From positions 1 through 13,844 of the forward strand of contig JAZQZL010000035.1 in assembly GCA_045634005.1 (NCBI GenBank): a stretch of DNA of 13,844 nt. Reading direction: 5' to 3'. Of this stretch, positions 6,854 to 12,751 are shown one piece after another. The position numbers and the translations under genes were made by a program. Under the pieces are notes generated by a model. The model ran no database searches, had not been told where the DNA came from, and worked only from the letters and a program-made list of their open reading frames with translations. Within the stretch, counting starts at the first letter, position 1; every line of letters begins with the position of its first letter. This stretch comes from Flemingiibacterium sp045634005 (GTDB lineage: Bacteria > Bacillota > Clostridia > Oscillospirales > CAG-272).

Positions 6854-8635
6854 ATGAAAAAGATTATCGCATTGGCACTTGCACTTGTTATGGTCTTCGC
6901 TATGGCAGCTTGCGGCAACGATCCCGTTGTTGACAACACCGACGACACCGTAGCAAAGGTAGACGTTCCTACCCTTACTTACCTTTACAACACCAGTGAA
7001 GGACACAAGGCAATCGGTGAGTACCTCCAGAGTGCTCTCCAGGTTGCTGGCATCACCATGAACCTCGAGAATCAGGAATGGGCAACCTTCCTTGAGACCC
7101 GTAAGAACGGTGACTACTCCGTTGCAAGAAACGGTTGGCTCGCTGACTACAACGATCCGATCTGCTTCCTCGACATGTGGACCTCCGCTTCGGGTAACAA
7201 CGACGTTCAGTACGGCAAGGGCGCACACGCTGAGCTTGCTATGTACGACCTCGACCTCACCGCTTGGGGCTATGACGTAAAGGTTGAGGACGGCACTTGG
7301 GCACAGACCTACGACGTTCTTATCTCCACCATCAAGAGCTGCACCGATACCGAAGCTCGCTATGCAATGATGCACCTTGCAGAGGATATGCTTATGGCTA
7401 CCGGTTGTATCGTTCCCCTTTACTACTACACCGACCTTTACATGATCGATGACAGTGTAAACGGCTTCTTCTCTAACCCCCTCGGCTATAAGTACCTTAT
7501 GTACGCTGACGTAGCAGGCGCTACCGATACTATCTCAGTTTGCCTCGCTTCCGAGCCTCAGACTCTTGACCCCGCTCTTAACTCCGCAGTTGACGGCGCT
7601 ACCATGGTAGCTCACCTCTTCTCCGGTCTTGCTAAGTGGGCTCAGGACGAAAGCGGCAACCTCGTAATCGTTGCTGACGCAGCTGAAGAGCTCGTAGATG
7701 GCGTAGTTAACGAGGACGGCACCGTTACTTATACCTATACCATCCGTGAGGGTATGAAGTGGTCCAACGGCGACGAAGTTAAGGCTTCTGACTTCGTAAA
7801 CGCATGGCAGCGCGCTGCTTCCGCAGAGCTTGGTGCTGACTACGGTTACATGTTCGAGGTTGTTAAGGGCTACGGCACCGACGCTCTCGACGCTACCGCT
7901 GACGATGATGCAAGAACCATCACCGTTACCATCAACAACGCTATTTCCTACTGGAATGAGCTTCTCGCGTTCCCGACCTACTTCCCCGTACATGCTTCTG
8001 CATACGACAACGAGGCTTGGGCAACCGAACCCGCTACCTACATCTGCAACGGTGCTTACACCATCTCCGCTTGGGAGCACAACAGTGTAATCACCCTTAC
8101 CAAGAACGAGAACTACTTTGACGCAGAGAACGTTACTATGAACGAGATCAAGATGTTCCTCTCTGACGATGCGAACAATATGCTCTCCAACTTCAAGAAC
8201 GGTTCTTGGCTCCTCATCGACGACGTTCCCACCAACGAGATTGCAACCCTCAAGGTTGACTACGCAGACGAGTTTGTAATTGCCGGCCAGATCGGTACTT
8301 ACTACGTATGCTGGAACGTTAACGAGGACCTTCTCCCCGGCTCCACCCTTACCGGTGTTGAAAAGGAACTTGCACAGCAGGAAATCAGAAACGCTATCGC
8401 TCTTCTCTTCGACCGCAACTACATTGTTGAGGACGTAGCACAGGGCGGTCAGCTTCCCGCTTCCTCCTTCGTTGCAATGGGTATGACCGACGCTGACGGC
8501 AATGAGTTCTACAAGAACGCCGGTGACAGCGATGCTTACGTTGGTTACTACGATGTATCCGAGGATGCTATCGAGGCTAACTACGCAGCTGCTATCGAAA
8601 TTCTTGCTAAGTACTACAACGGCATTGGCGAATAA
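6854..8635 (+). CDS. oppA: Peptide-binding lipoprotein, apparently a circularly permuted OppA
   Basis: Extracytoplasmic substrate-binding protein of the SBP_bac_5 (OppA) family, anchored as a lipoprotein to feed the OppBCDF importer. It is 593 residues from ATG 6854, with AAAGGA at 6838-6843. A signal peptide (KK, then a hydrophobic run) ends in MAAC with Cys20 as the lipidation site. The segment order is reversed relative to the family. Residues 39-220 match the C-terminal third of OppA: YLYNTSEGHK, NQEWATFLETR, and GWLADYNDP, whose Asp98 matches the Asp that anchors the peptide N-terminus in E. coli OppA. Then come IVPLYYY and NPLGYKYLMY. After a short AGATD linker, residues 226-589 match the N-terminal two-thirds: SEPQTLDPALN, REGMKWSNGDEVKASDFVNAWQR, NGAYTISAWEHN and RNAIALLFDRNYI. 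The protein stops at EILAKYYNGIGE, normally an internal site just before the YNTS segment. Nothing essential is missing. Codon use is uniform and strongly biased, as in ppdK. Confidence 0.93.
   Translation: MKKIIALALALVMVFAMAACGNDPVVDNTDDTVAKVDVPTLTYLYNTSEGHKAIGEYLQSALQVAGITMNLENQEWATFLETRKNGDYSVARNGWLADYNDPICFLDMWTSASGNNDVQYGKGAHAELAMYDLDLTAWGYDVKVEDGTWAQTYDVLISTIKSCTDTEARYAMMHLAEDMLMATGCIVPLYYYTDLYMIDDSVNGFFSNPLGYKYLMYADVAGATDTISVCLASEPQTLDPALNSAVDGATMVAHLFSGLAKWAQDESGNLVIVADAAEELVDGVVNEDGTVTYTYTIREGMKWSNGDEVKASDFVNAWQRAASAELGADYGYMFEVVKGYGTDALDATADDDARTITVTINNAISYWNELLAFPTYFPVHASAYDNEAWATEPATYICNGAYTISAWEHNSVITLTKNENYFDAENVTMNEIKMFLSDDANNMLSNFKNGSWLLIDDVPTNEIATLKVDYADEFVIAGQIGTYYVCWNVNEDLLPGSTLTGVEKELAQQEIRNAIALLFDRNYIVEDVAQGGQLPASSFVAMGMTDADGNEFYKNAGDSDAYVGYYDVSEDAIEANYAAAIEILAKYYNGIGE
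6968..7513 (+). other. C-terminal-type OppA segment placed at the N-terminus
   Basis: Protein-segment annotation (residues 39-220). Its motifs run in the same order as in the last third of E. coli OppA: LLYNTSDLHKK-like, VNQEWKTFLDTR-like, ARAGWCADYNEP-like, AE..L, VPVYYY-like, and a final Tyr-rich strand. It begins 18 residues after the lipid-anchored Cys20. Confidence 0.88.
7529..8620 (+). other. N-terminal-type OppA segment placed at the C-terminus
   Basis: Protein-segment annotation (residues 226-589). It begins with TISVCLASEPQTLDP, the stretch that normally follows the signal peptide and linker of OppA-type proteins, and has no signal peptide of its own. It continues through the YTIREGMKWSNG, AYTISAW and RNAIALLFDR regions. 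It ends at EILAKYYN, which in ordinary OppA proteins leads directly into the segment found here at the N-terminus. Confidence 0.88.
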
Positions 8636-8649
8636 TTTTCGCTGAAATC

Positions 8650-8681
8650 ACGCCGCACCGTTTAAACGGTGCGGCGTTTTT
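8650..8681 (+). terminator. Rho-independent terminator of the opp operon
   Basis: A 28-base perfect palindrome (8650-8677) with CGCCGCACCG and CGGTGCGGCG arms around TTTAAA, followed by a T tract to 8681. It begins 15 bases after the binding-protein stop codon. Confidence 0.95.
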
Positions 8682-8689
8682 ATTTGCTC

Positions 8690-8718
8690 TTGAAAATCGC
8701 CGCGGTGTGTGATATAAT
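8690..8718 (+). promoter_or_regulatory. Sigma-A promoter of the larA unit
   Basis: TTGAAA (8690-8695), a 17-bp spacer and TATAAT (8713-8718), with TG at 8710-8711 forming an extended -10. It starts 9 bases after the opp terminator. The leader is about 20 bases, so there is no room for an RNA switch. Confidence 0.9.
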
Positions 8719-8745
8719 AAAGAAAAAACATCTATGGAGTAAATT

Positions 8746-10020
8746 ATGGCAAAATTCAGTCTTCCTTACGGAAAAGAATACATCACCGCCGAGGTAGCCG
8801 ACTCGCGTATCGCGGGCGTTCTGACCTCGAATATACATAATGCGAAGGCACAGTGCAGCGAGGAGGAGCTTATAAGAAACGCGCTCGAAAATCCGATCGC
8901 CTCTGCGCCGCTTTGCGATCTTGCGAGGGATAAGAAGAAGGTTGTCATCATCGCAAGCGACCACACGCGTCCCGTGCCGAGCAAGGTCATAATCCCGCCG
9001 ATGTTAGCACAGATCCGCGAGGCGAGTCCCGACGCGGACATCACTATCCTCATTGCGACAGGCTGTCACCGCGGCACGACCGTAGACGAGCTCGTTGATA
9101 AATTCGGCGAGGACATAGTAAAGCGCGAAAAAATAGTCGTCCACGACTGCGACGACAAAGATAATCTCGTGACGGTAGGTACCCTTCCCTCCGGCGGCGA
9201 GCTTCTTATAAACCGCCTCGCGTTTGAAGCGGACCTGCTTGTATCCGAGGGATTCATAGAGCCGCACTTCTTCGCAGGATTCTCGGGCGGCAGAAAGAGC
9301 GTGCTTCCCGGCATCGCGAGCCGCGAGAGCGTGCTTGCAAATCACTGCTCGGAGTTCATCGCGCACCCTCACGCGCGCACAGGCGTACTCGAAAACAACC
9401 CCGTCCACACCGATATGCTTTGGGCGGCGAAGGCAGCGAAGCTTGCCTTCATCGTGAACGTGGTCATCGACGAAAACAAGCGCCCGATATTCGCCGTTGC
9501 AGGCGACGTCGAGGCGGCACACAAGGTTGGATGCGAGTTTTTATCGAGCCTTTGCCGTGTTAAGCCGTGTGCGGCGGACATCGTCATCACGACAAACGGC
9601 GGCTATCCGCTCGACCAGAACATCTATCAGGCTGTCAAGGGTATGACCGCGGCAGAGGCGTGCGTAAACGAAGGCGGCGTTATTATAATGCTCGCGAAGT
9701 CGAACGACGGTCACGGCGGCAAGGCGTTCTATGATCAGCTCGCCGACGAGCCTGACATCGACAAGACAATGGCGCTCTTCCTCTCTCGCGAAAGAAACCA
9801 AACCGTCCCCGATCAGTGGCAGACGCAGATATTCCTGCGCGTCCTGAAGCGCGCTACGGTAGTCTACATATCGGATGCGCCCGACGAAACCGTTCGCGCG
9901 ATGCATATGGTGCCCGCGCATTCGATCGGCGAGGCGATGGCTATTGCCGAGGAAATAATCGGCAACAACAAGGCGAGCGTTACCGTAATTCCCGACGGCG
10001 TTGCGGTTATGGTTGGGTGA
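8746..10020 (+). CDS. larA: Nickel-dependent lactate racemase family protein (LarA)
   Basis: Cytosolic racemase or epimerase of 2-hydroxy acids that uses the nickel-pincer nucleotide cofactor, transferring hydride at the alpha carbon. It is 424 residues, the same length as recalled for Lactobacillus plantarum LarA. The key residues fall at the recalled numbering: Asp72 and Arg75 in SDHTRPVP, His108 in ATGCHRG, His174 in EPHFFAGFSGG, cofactor-binding Lys184, nickel-ligand His200, Gln295 and Lys298 in YQAVKG, and Trp358. GGAG at 8736-8739 supports the ATG. The full set suggests an active enzyme and makes lactate the leading substrate, although relatives act on malate and other 2-hydroxy acids. 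The cofactor genes larB, larC and larE are not in the window. It is probably co-transcribed with the acetyltransferase 9 bases downstream. Confidence 0.93.
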   Translation: MAKFSLPYGKEYITAEVADSRIAGVLTSNIHNAKAQCSEEELIRNALENPIASAPLCDLARDKKKVVIIASDHTRPVPSKVIIPPMLAQIREASPDADITILIATGCHRGTTVDELVDKFGEDIVKREKIVVHDCDDKDNLVTVGTLPSGGELLINRLAFEADLLVSEGFIEPHFFAGFSGGRKSVLPGIASRESVLANHCSEFIAHPHARTGVLENNPVHTDMLWAAKAAKLAFIVNVVIDENKRPIFAVAGDVEAAHKVGCEFLSSLCRVKPCAADIVITTNGGYPLDQNIYQAVKGMTAAEACVNEGGVIIMLAKSNDGHGGKAFYDQLADEPDIDKTMALFLSRERNQTVPDQWQTQIFLRVLKRATVVYISDAPDETVRAMHMVPAHSIGEAMAIAEEIIGNNKASVTVIPDGVAVMVG

Positions 10021-10029
10021 GGCTATCCT

Positions 10030-10428
10030 ATGAACACACCGACCGAAAAGGAAATCGAATACATCCGCGCCTCACTTGGCAAATTTAATGACGAAACCGT
10101 CGGCACTGACTCACACACGCCGCTAAACGCCGTCGAATACGACAGCGACGGCAACGTCATCGGCGGCATTCTCGGCGGCACGTATTGGGGCTGGATGTAC
10201 GTTGATATTTTGTGGGTACACGAGGACCACAGGCGAAAAGGAATCGGCTCGCGGTTACTCAAAGATGCCGAAAACGAGGCCATTCGACGTGGCTGTCACC
10301 ACGTTCATCTTGATACGATGAGCTGGCAGGCACCCGAGTTTTACAAAAAGCACGGCTATGAGGTCATCGGCATCCTTCCCGACATTCCGAAGGGTAACCA
10401 AAAATACCTTTTGATGAAGGCTCTGTAA
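10030..10428 (+). CDS. GNAT-family N-acetyltransferase
   Basis: Small cytosolic acetyltransferase, 132 residues, expected to move an acetyl group from acetyl-CoA to an unknown amine. The acetyl-CoA loop is HRRKGIGSRLL (67-77), preceded by strand MYVDILWVHED (56-66). The C-terminal motif APEFYKKHGYEVIG (101-114) carries the usual Tyr, and a final strand KYLLMKAL ends the fold. It starts 9 bases after larA with TGAGG overlapping the larA stop as a weak ribosome binding site, so translational coupling is likely. The substrate cannot be inferred, and the pairing with larA may be incidental. Confidence 0.9.
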   Translation: MNTPTEKEIEYIRASLGKFNDETVGTDSHTPLNAVEYDSDGNVIGGILGGTYWGWMYVDILWVHEDHRRKGIGSRLLKDAENEAIRRGCHHVHLDTMSWQAPEFYKKHGYEVIGILPDIPKGNQKYLLMKAL

Positions 10429-10443
10429 TCAACCCGAAAGCAT

Positions 10444-10477
10444 AAAACCGACAGTCCATAACGGTCTGTCGGTTTTT
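10444..10477. terminator. Bidirectional terminator between the GNAT gene and dinB
   Basis: An 11-bp stem (AAAACCGACAG at 10444-10454 with its complement at 10466-10476) around an 11-base loop. T residues follow on the plus strand and the mirror A run serves the minus strand. Its right arm touches the dinB stop codon (10476-10478), so both convergent transcripts can end here. Confidence 0.88.
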
Positions 10478-11720
10478 ATATATCAGAATCAACGTCCGCC
10501 GCGGCGCTGTGCTTCTTGCCAACCTCAAGGCCGACGCTTGCGCGCTTTATCATACCCGAGCCGAACTTGTTTCGCACCTCGTCCATTGCCAGATCAAGCC
10601 GCTTGTCGCGCGCGATACGTGCCTCGTGCGCCTCATCGGGGAAAAGCGTCAGCTGCTCTGCATCGCCGCGGTCGATATCGGAAAGTGCAAGTCCGAGCAG
10701 GCGTATCGGCACGCGCTCGTTCCAAAGCTCGCGCAGCAGCACCATCGAAATGCGGTGAATCTCGCCCGTGACGTCGGTCGACACCGAAAGCTTCTTCTGG
10801 TGCGATCGGTCTACAAAATCGGTTGTACGGACGGTGACGGATATGCAGTACGCCTTAACGCCGTCGCGGCGCATACGCGTCGCAACGCTGTCAGCGAGCG
10901 CGAGCATTACGGGAGATGCGTTACCGTAGCCTGTGATGTCGGTGGCAAGCGTTGTGGAATTGCTGTAGCCCTTGGCTTCCTCGGGTGCGTCGCGCACCAC
11001 GGAATTGTCGATGCCGTTTGCGCATTGGTGAATATGCTCGCCGCCCTTTTTACCGAGGAATGACACAAGCGTACCGACGTCGCAGCGCGCGACGTCACCT
11101 ATCGTGTAGAGCGCGTGCCGCTCAAGCTTTTCCGCGGTAGCTGCGCCGACTCCGAGCAGGTCGCGCACGGGAAGCGGCCACATTTTCTCGGCGATTTCGT
11201 GCGGCCAGAGCGTGTGCACGCGGTCGGGCTTTTCGAAATCACCCGCCATTTTCGCGCAAAGCTTATTCCGCCCGATACCCACGTTAACGGTGAAGCCGAG
11301 CGTGTCGCGGATCTCGTCCTTGATCTTATACGCGATCGCGACGGGATCGGGATATACCGTTTCGGTATCGCTCATATCAAGAAAGCACTCATCGATCGAA
11401 TACTGCTCAACGACGGGCGCGTATTTTTCGAGCACAGCGACGAATGCGCGCGAGGAGCGCTGATAAAGCTCGAAATCGTGCGGCACAAGTGTGAGCGTCG
11501 GGCACTTTCTGAGCGCCATCGCGACGGGCTCGCCCGTTTTAACGCCGTATTTTTTAGCGGGAATGGATTTCGCGAGTATAACGCCGCGGCGCGTTTCTCG
11601 CTCGCCGCATACTGCGGACGGTATAAGTCGAAGATCCGCCTCGCCGTTTTTAACGCGCCTTGCCGCTTCCCACGACAAAAACGCGCTGTTGACGTCTATA
11701 TGGAATATAAGCCGCGCCAC
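10476..11720 (-). CDS. dinB: Y-family DNA polymerase (DNA polymerase IV / DinB type)
   Basis: Error-prone translesion polymerase, 414 residues. The GTG at 11720 is preferred: it has a strong GGGAGGGGG-type ribosome binding site 10 bases upstream and gives the usual start before FHIDVNSAF. An ATG at 11744 lies only about 6 bases from the predicted transcription start and has no site. Catalytic acidic residues are Asp9 (HIDVNSAF) and Asp110/Glu111 (YSIDECFLDMS). Phe14 sits at the steric-gate position. GFTVNVGIGRNKLCAKMAG and LLGVGAATAEKLE (helix-hairpin-helix) are present. The C-terminal little-finger domain ends with QLTLF (356-360), a good beta-clamp binding motif, followed by about 54 residues with a variable tail. 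Upstream lie a consensus promoter and a LexA-type box, so DNA-damage induction is expected. Confidence 0.95.
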   Translation of the reverse strand: MARLIFHIDVNSAFLSWEAARRVKNGEADLRLIPSAVCGERETRRGVILAKSIPAKKYGVKTGEPVAMALRKCPTLTLVPHDFELYQRSSRAFVAVLEKYAPVVEQYSIDECFLDMSDTETVYPDPVAIAYKIKDEIRDTLGFTVNVGIGRNKLCAKMAGDFEKPDRVHTLWPHEIAEKMWPLPVRDLLGVGAATAEKLERHALYTIGDVARCDVGTLVSFLGKKGGEHIHQCANGIDNSVVRDAPEEAKGYSNSTTLATDITGYGNASPVMLALADSVATRMRRDGVKAYCISVTVRTTDFVDRSHQKKLSVSTDVTGEIHRISMVLLRELWNERVPIRLLGLALSDIDRGDAEQLTLFPDEAHEARIARDKRLDLAMDEVRNKFGSGMIKRASVGLEVGKKHSAAADVDSDI

Positions 11721-11737
11721 CGTGTGTCCCCCTCCCT

Positions 11738-11751
11738 CGAACATTTGTTTG
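11738..11751 (-). promoter_or_regulatory. LexA (SOS) box controlling dinB
   Basis: CGAACATTTGTTTG on the plus strand matches the Gram-positive LexA/DinR consensus CGAACRNRYGTTYG at 13 of 14 positions. It overlaps the predicted transcription start of dinB, between the -10 box and the ribosome binding site, where LexA binding would block initiation or clearance. Confidence 0.8.
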
Positions 11752-11756
11752 GTTAT

Positions 11757-11785
11757 ATTATAGCATAGATTTTGGCGTTTGTCAA
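11757..11785 (-). promoter_or_regulatory. Consensus sigma-A promoter of dinB
   Basis: On the minus strand, TTGACA (11785-11780), a 17-bp spacer and TATAAT (11762-11757), with TGC directly before the -10 box. Both hexamers are perfect. A promoter this strong is what a LexA-repressed gene needs for a sharp response. Confidence 0.92.
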
Positions 11786-11835
11786 GTGGGGGGTATCCTC
11801 GCCGCCTTATGGCGGCTCGGGGACGTACTCCCCAC
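11786..11835. repeat. 50-base hairpin element abutting the dinB promoter
   Basis: An imperfect inverted repeat. The outer 10-bp stem pairs 11786-11795 with 11826-11835 (one G-T). A middle 5-bp stem pairs 11796-11800 with 11819-11823. The inner 6-bp stem GCCGCC/GGCGGC closes on a TTAT loop; two 2-base bulges sit on one side. It lies between the deoR stop (7 bases away) and the dinB -35 box (directly adjacent). It may end deoR transcripts, though no T tract follows, or be a dispersed repeat. Confidence 0.7.
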
Positions 11836-11841
11836 GCGATG

Positions 11842-12561
11842 TCAATCCAAATTCACATCGCAAATAACATCCGTAAGCTCACTCACGTCACAAAGCTTGT
11901 GCGCTCTGCGCTCGCCGATTTTCGAGCTGTCGCACAGAAAGTATCTTTTTTTCGAACGATTCAGCATAATGCGGCGAAGCACCGTCTGCTCCTCCGAGCT
12001 GTCGCTCACCTCGCCGTCATCGGAAAGTCCCTGTGACGAAAAGAACACCGCGTCCGCATTTAGCGTTCTGATAAACTCACCTGCCGCATAACCGGCAAGA
12101 GCGTATTCATCAGAGAGAAAACGACCACCCGTCGAATATATCTTAAATCCGCGGCTATCAAGTCCGAGGCTTGCCGCATCCGATAGAATCCGCAGATTGT
12201 TGGTGATAACCGTAATATCACGCTTGCCGGCAAGATATTTTATCATACGGCGTACGGTAGATGATGCGTCGAGTATTACCGTGTCGCCGTCGTTTACAAG
12301 CGCGGCAGCACGCATCGCAAGCTCGCTTTTTATCGCGCTGTGCTCGCCGTCACGCAGCGATACCGGCACACTTCCGCCGCGCTCAGCAAGAACGACACCG
12401 CCGTATACGCGCCGCACAAGTCCCTGTGCACAAAGCTGCTCTATGTCACGGCGAACGGATGCCTCGCTCACATATAAAAATCCTGCAAGTTCCTTCATCG
12501 TTGCGCTTTTTCTATCATTTAAAAATTTCATTATCATTTCGTGCCGTTCATATTGAAGCAT
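11842..12561 (-). CDS. DeoR/GlpR-family transcriptional regulator
   Basis: DNA-binding repressor of the family that senses phosphorylated sugars or polyols; 239 residues, of usual length (about 250). The N-terminal helix-turn-helix covers about 5-57, with ATMKELAGFLYVSEASVRRDI (in two parts: ATMKELAGFLY and VSEASVRRDI) and the wing RRVYGGVVL (50-58). The C-terminal DeoRC sensor domain (about 73-232) has ILDASST (96-102), TNN (120-122), STGGRFL (143-149) and LCDSSKIG (209-216), the residues that bind the effector phosphate in this family. AAAGGGG lies 6 bases before the ATG (complement 12568-12574). It is divergent from the GpsA-like dehydrogenase, so it probably controls that gene and itself. 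The effector cannot be told from sequence. Confidence 0.94.
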   Translation of the reverse strand: MLQYERHEMIMKFLNDRKSATMKELAGFLYVSEASVRRDIEQLCAQGLVRRVYGGVVLAERGGSVPVSLRDGEHSAIKSELAMRAAALVNDGDTVILDASSTVRRMIKYLAGKRDITVITNNLRILSDAASLGLDSRGFKIYSTGGRFLSDEYALAGYAAGEFIRTLNADAVFFSSQGLSDDGEVSDSSEEQTVLRRIMLNRSKKRYFLCDSSKIGERRAHKLCDVSELTDVICDVNLD

Positions 12562-12593
12562 AACGTACCCCTTTCTGAAAACAAATGCAAAAG

Positions 12594-12632
12594 TTTGAAA
12601 GTATCACACCAACATTCTGAGAACCTTTCAAA
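12594..12632. promoter_or_regulatory. Inverted-repeat candidate operator in the deoR leader
   Basis: TTTGAAAG (12594-12601) and CTTTCAAA (12625-12632) are perfect 8-base inverted copies, 23 bases apart. They lie upstream of the dehydrogenase promoter and within the untranslated leader of deoR. The CTTTCA core recurs in the downstream repeats, which suggests the same regulator. Confidence 0.45.
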
Positions 12633-12646
12633 ACGCGCATCACTCC

Positions 12647-12675
12647 TTGACACAGCGCTTATTTCGCGCTATAAT
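12647..12675 (+). promoter_or_regulatory. Consensus sigma-A promoter of the GpsA-like gene
   Basis: TTGACA (12647-12652), a 17-bp spacer and TATAAT (12670-12675); both hexamers are perfect. The spacer contains AGCGC (12654-12658) and GCGCT (12666-12670), an inverted repeat that could be an operator. The transcription start should be near 12682, leaving a leader of about 70 bases. Confidence 0.92.
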
Positions 12676-12678
12676 AAT

Positions 12679-12707
12679 ACTATACCACGGCTTTCATATT
12701 TTTTCAA
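12679..12707 (-). promoter_or_regulatory. Probable promoter of the DeoR-family gene
   Basis: On the minus strand, TTGAAA (12707-12702), a 17-bp spacer and TATAGT (12684-12679). Its -10 box is 3 bases from the -10 box of the opposing dehydrogenase promoter, so the two polymerases could not both bind. It is weaker than the opposing promoter. Confidence 0.65.
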
Positions 12708-12726
12708 GTATTTTCACACTTTTTCA
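12691..12726. promoter_or_regulatory. Four TTTCA repeats at 10-base intervals, candidate operator array
   Basis: CTTTCA at 12691, then TTTTCA at 12701, 12711 and 12721, exactly one helical turn apart. They lie in the leader of the GpsA-like gene and across the -35 box of the deoR promoter. Several DeoR-family proteins bind short direct repeats of this kind, so this is the best candidate for the neighbouring regulator's main operator. Confidence 0.55.
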
Positions 12727-12751
12727 AATTACACAAAAAAGGAGAACACCT

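Noticed and set aside
6854..8635. Binding-protein gene read as two separate genes or a pseudogene remnant
   Set aside because: One uninterrupted frame with a single signal peptide, no internal ribosome binding site or second signal at the junction (7514-7528), uniform codon use, and no conserved segment missing.
11721..11744. ATG 11744 as the dinB start
   Set aside because: It lies within a few bases of the predicted transcription start and inside the LexA box, with no ribosome binding site; GTG 11720 has a strong one.
11115..11768. Plus-strand open frame (217 codons) opposite dinB
   Set aside because: No start signals or domain; the minus strand encodes a complete Y-family polymerase with catalytic residues.
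12647..12751. N-terminal extension of the GpsA-like protein from upstream in-frame codons
   Set aside because: The upstream codons overlap the promoter. The ATG at 12752 has a GGAG site and starts directly before the Rossmann motif.
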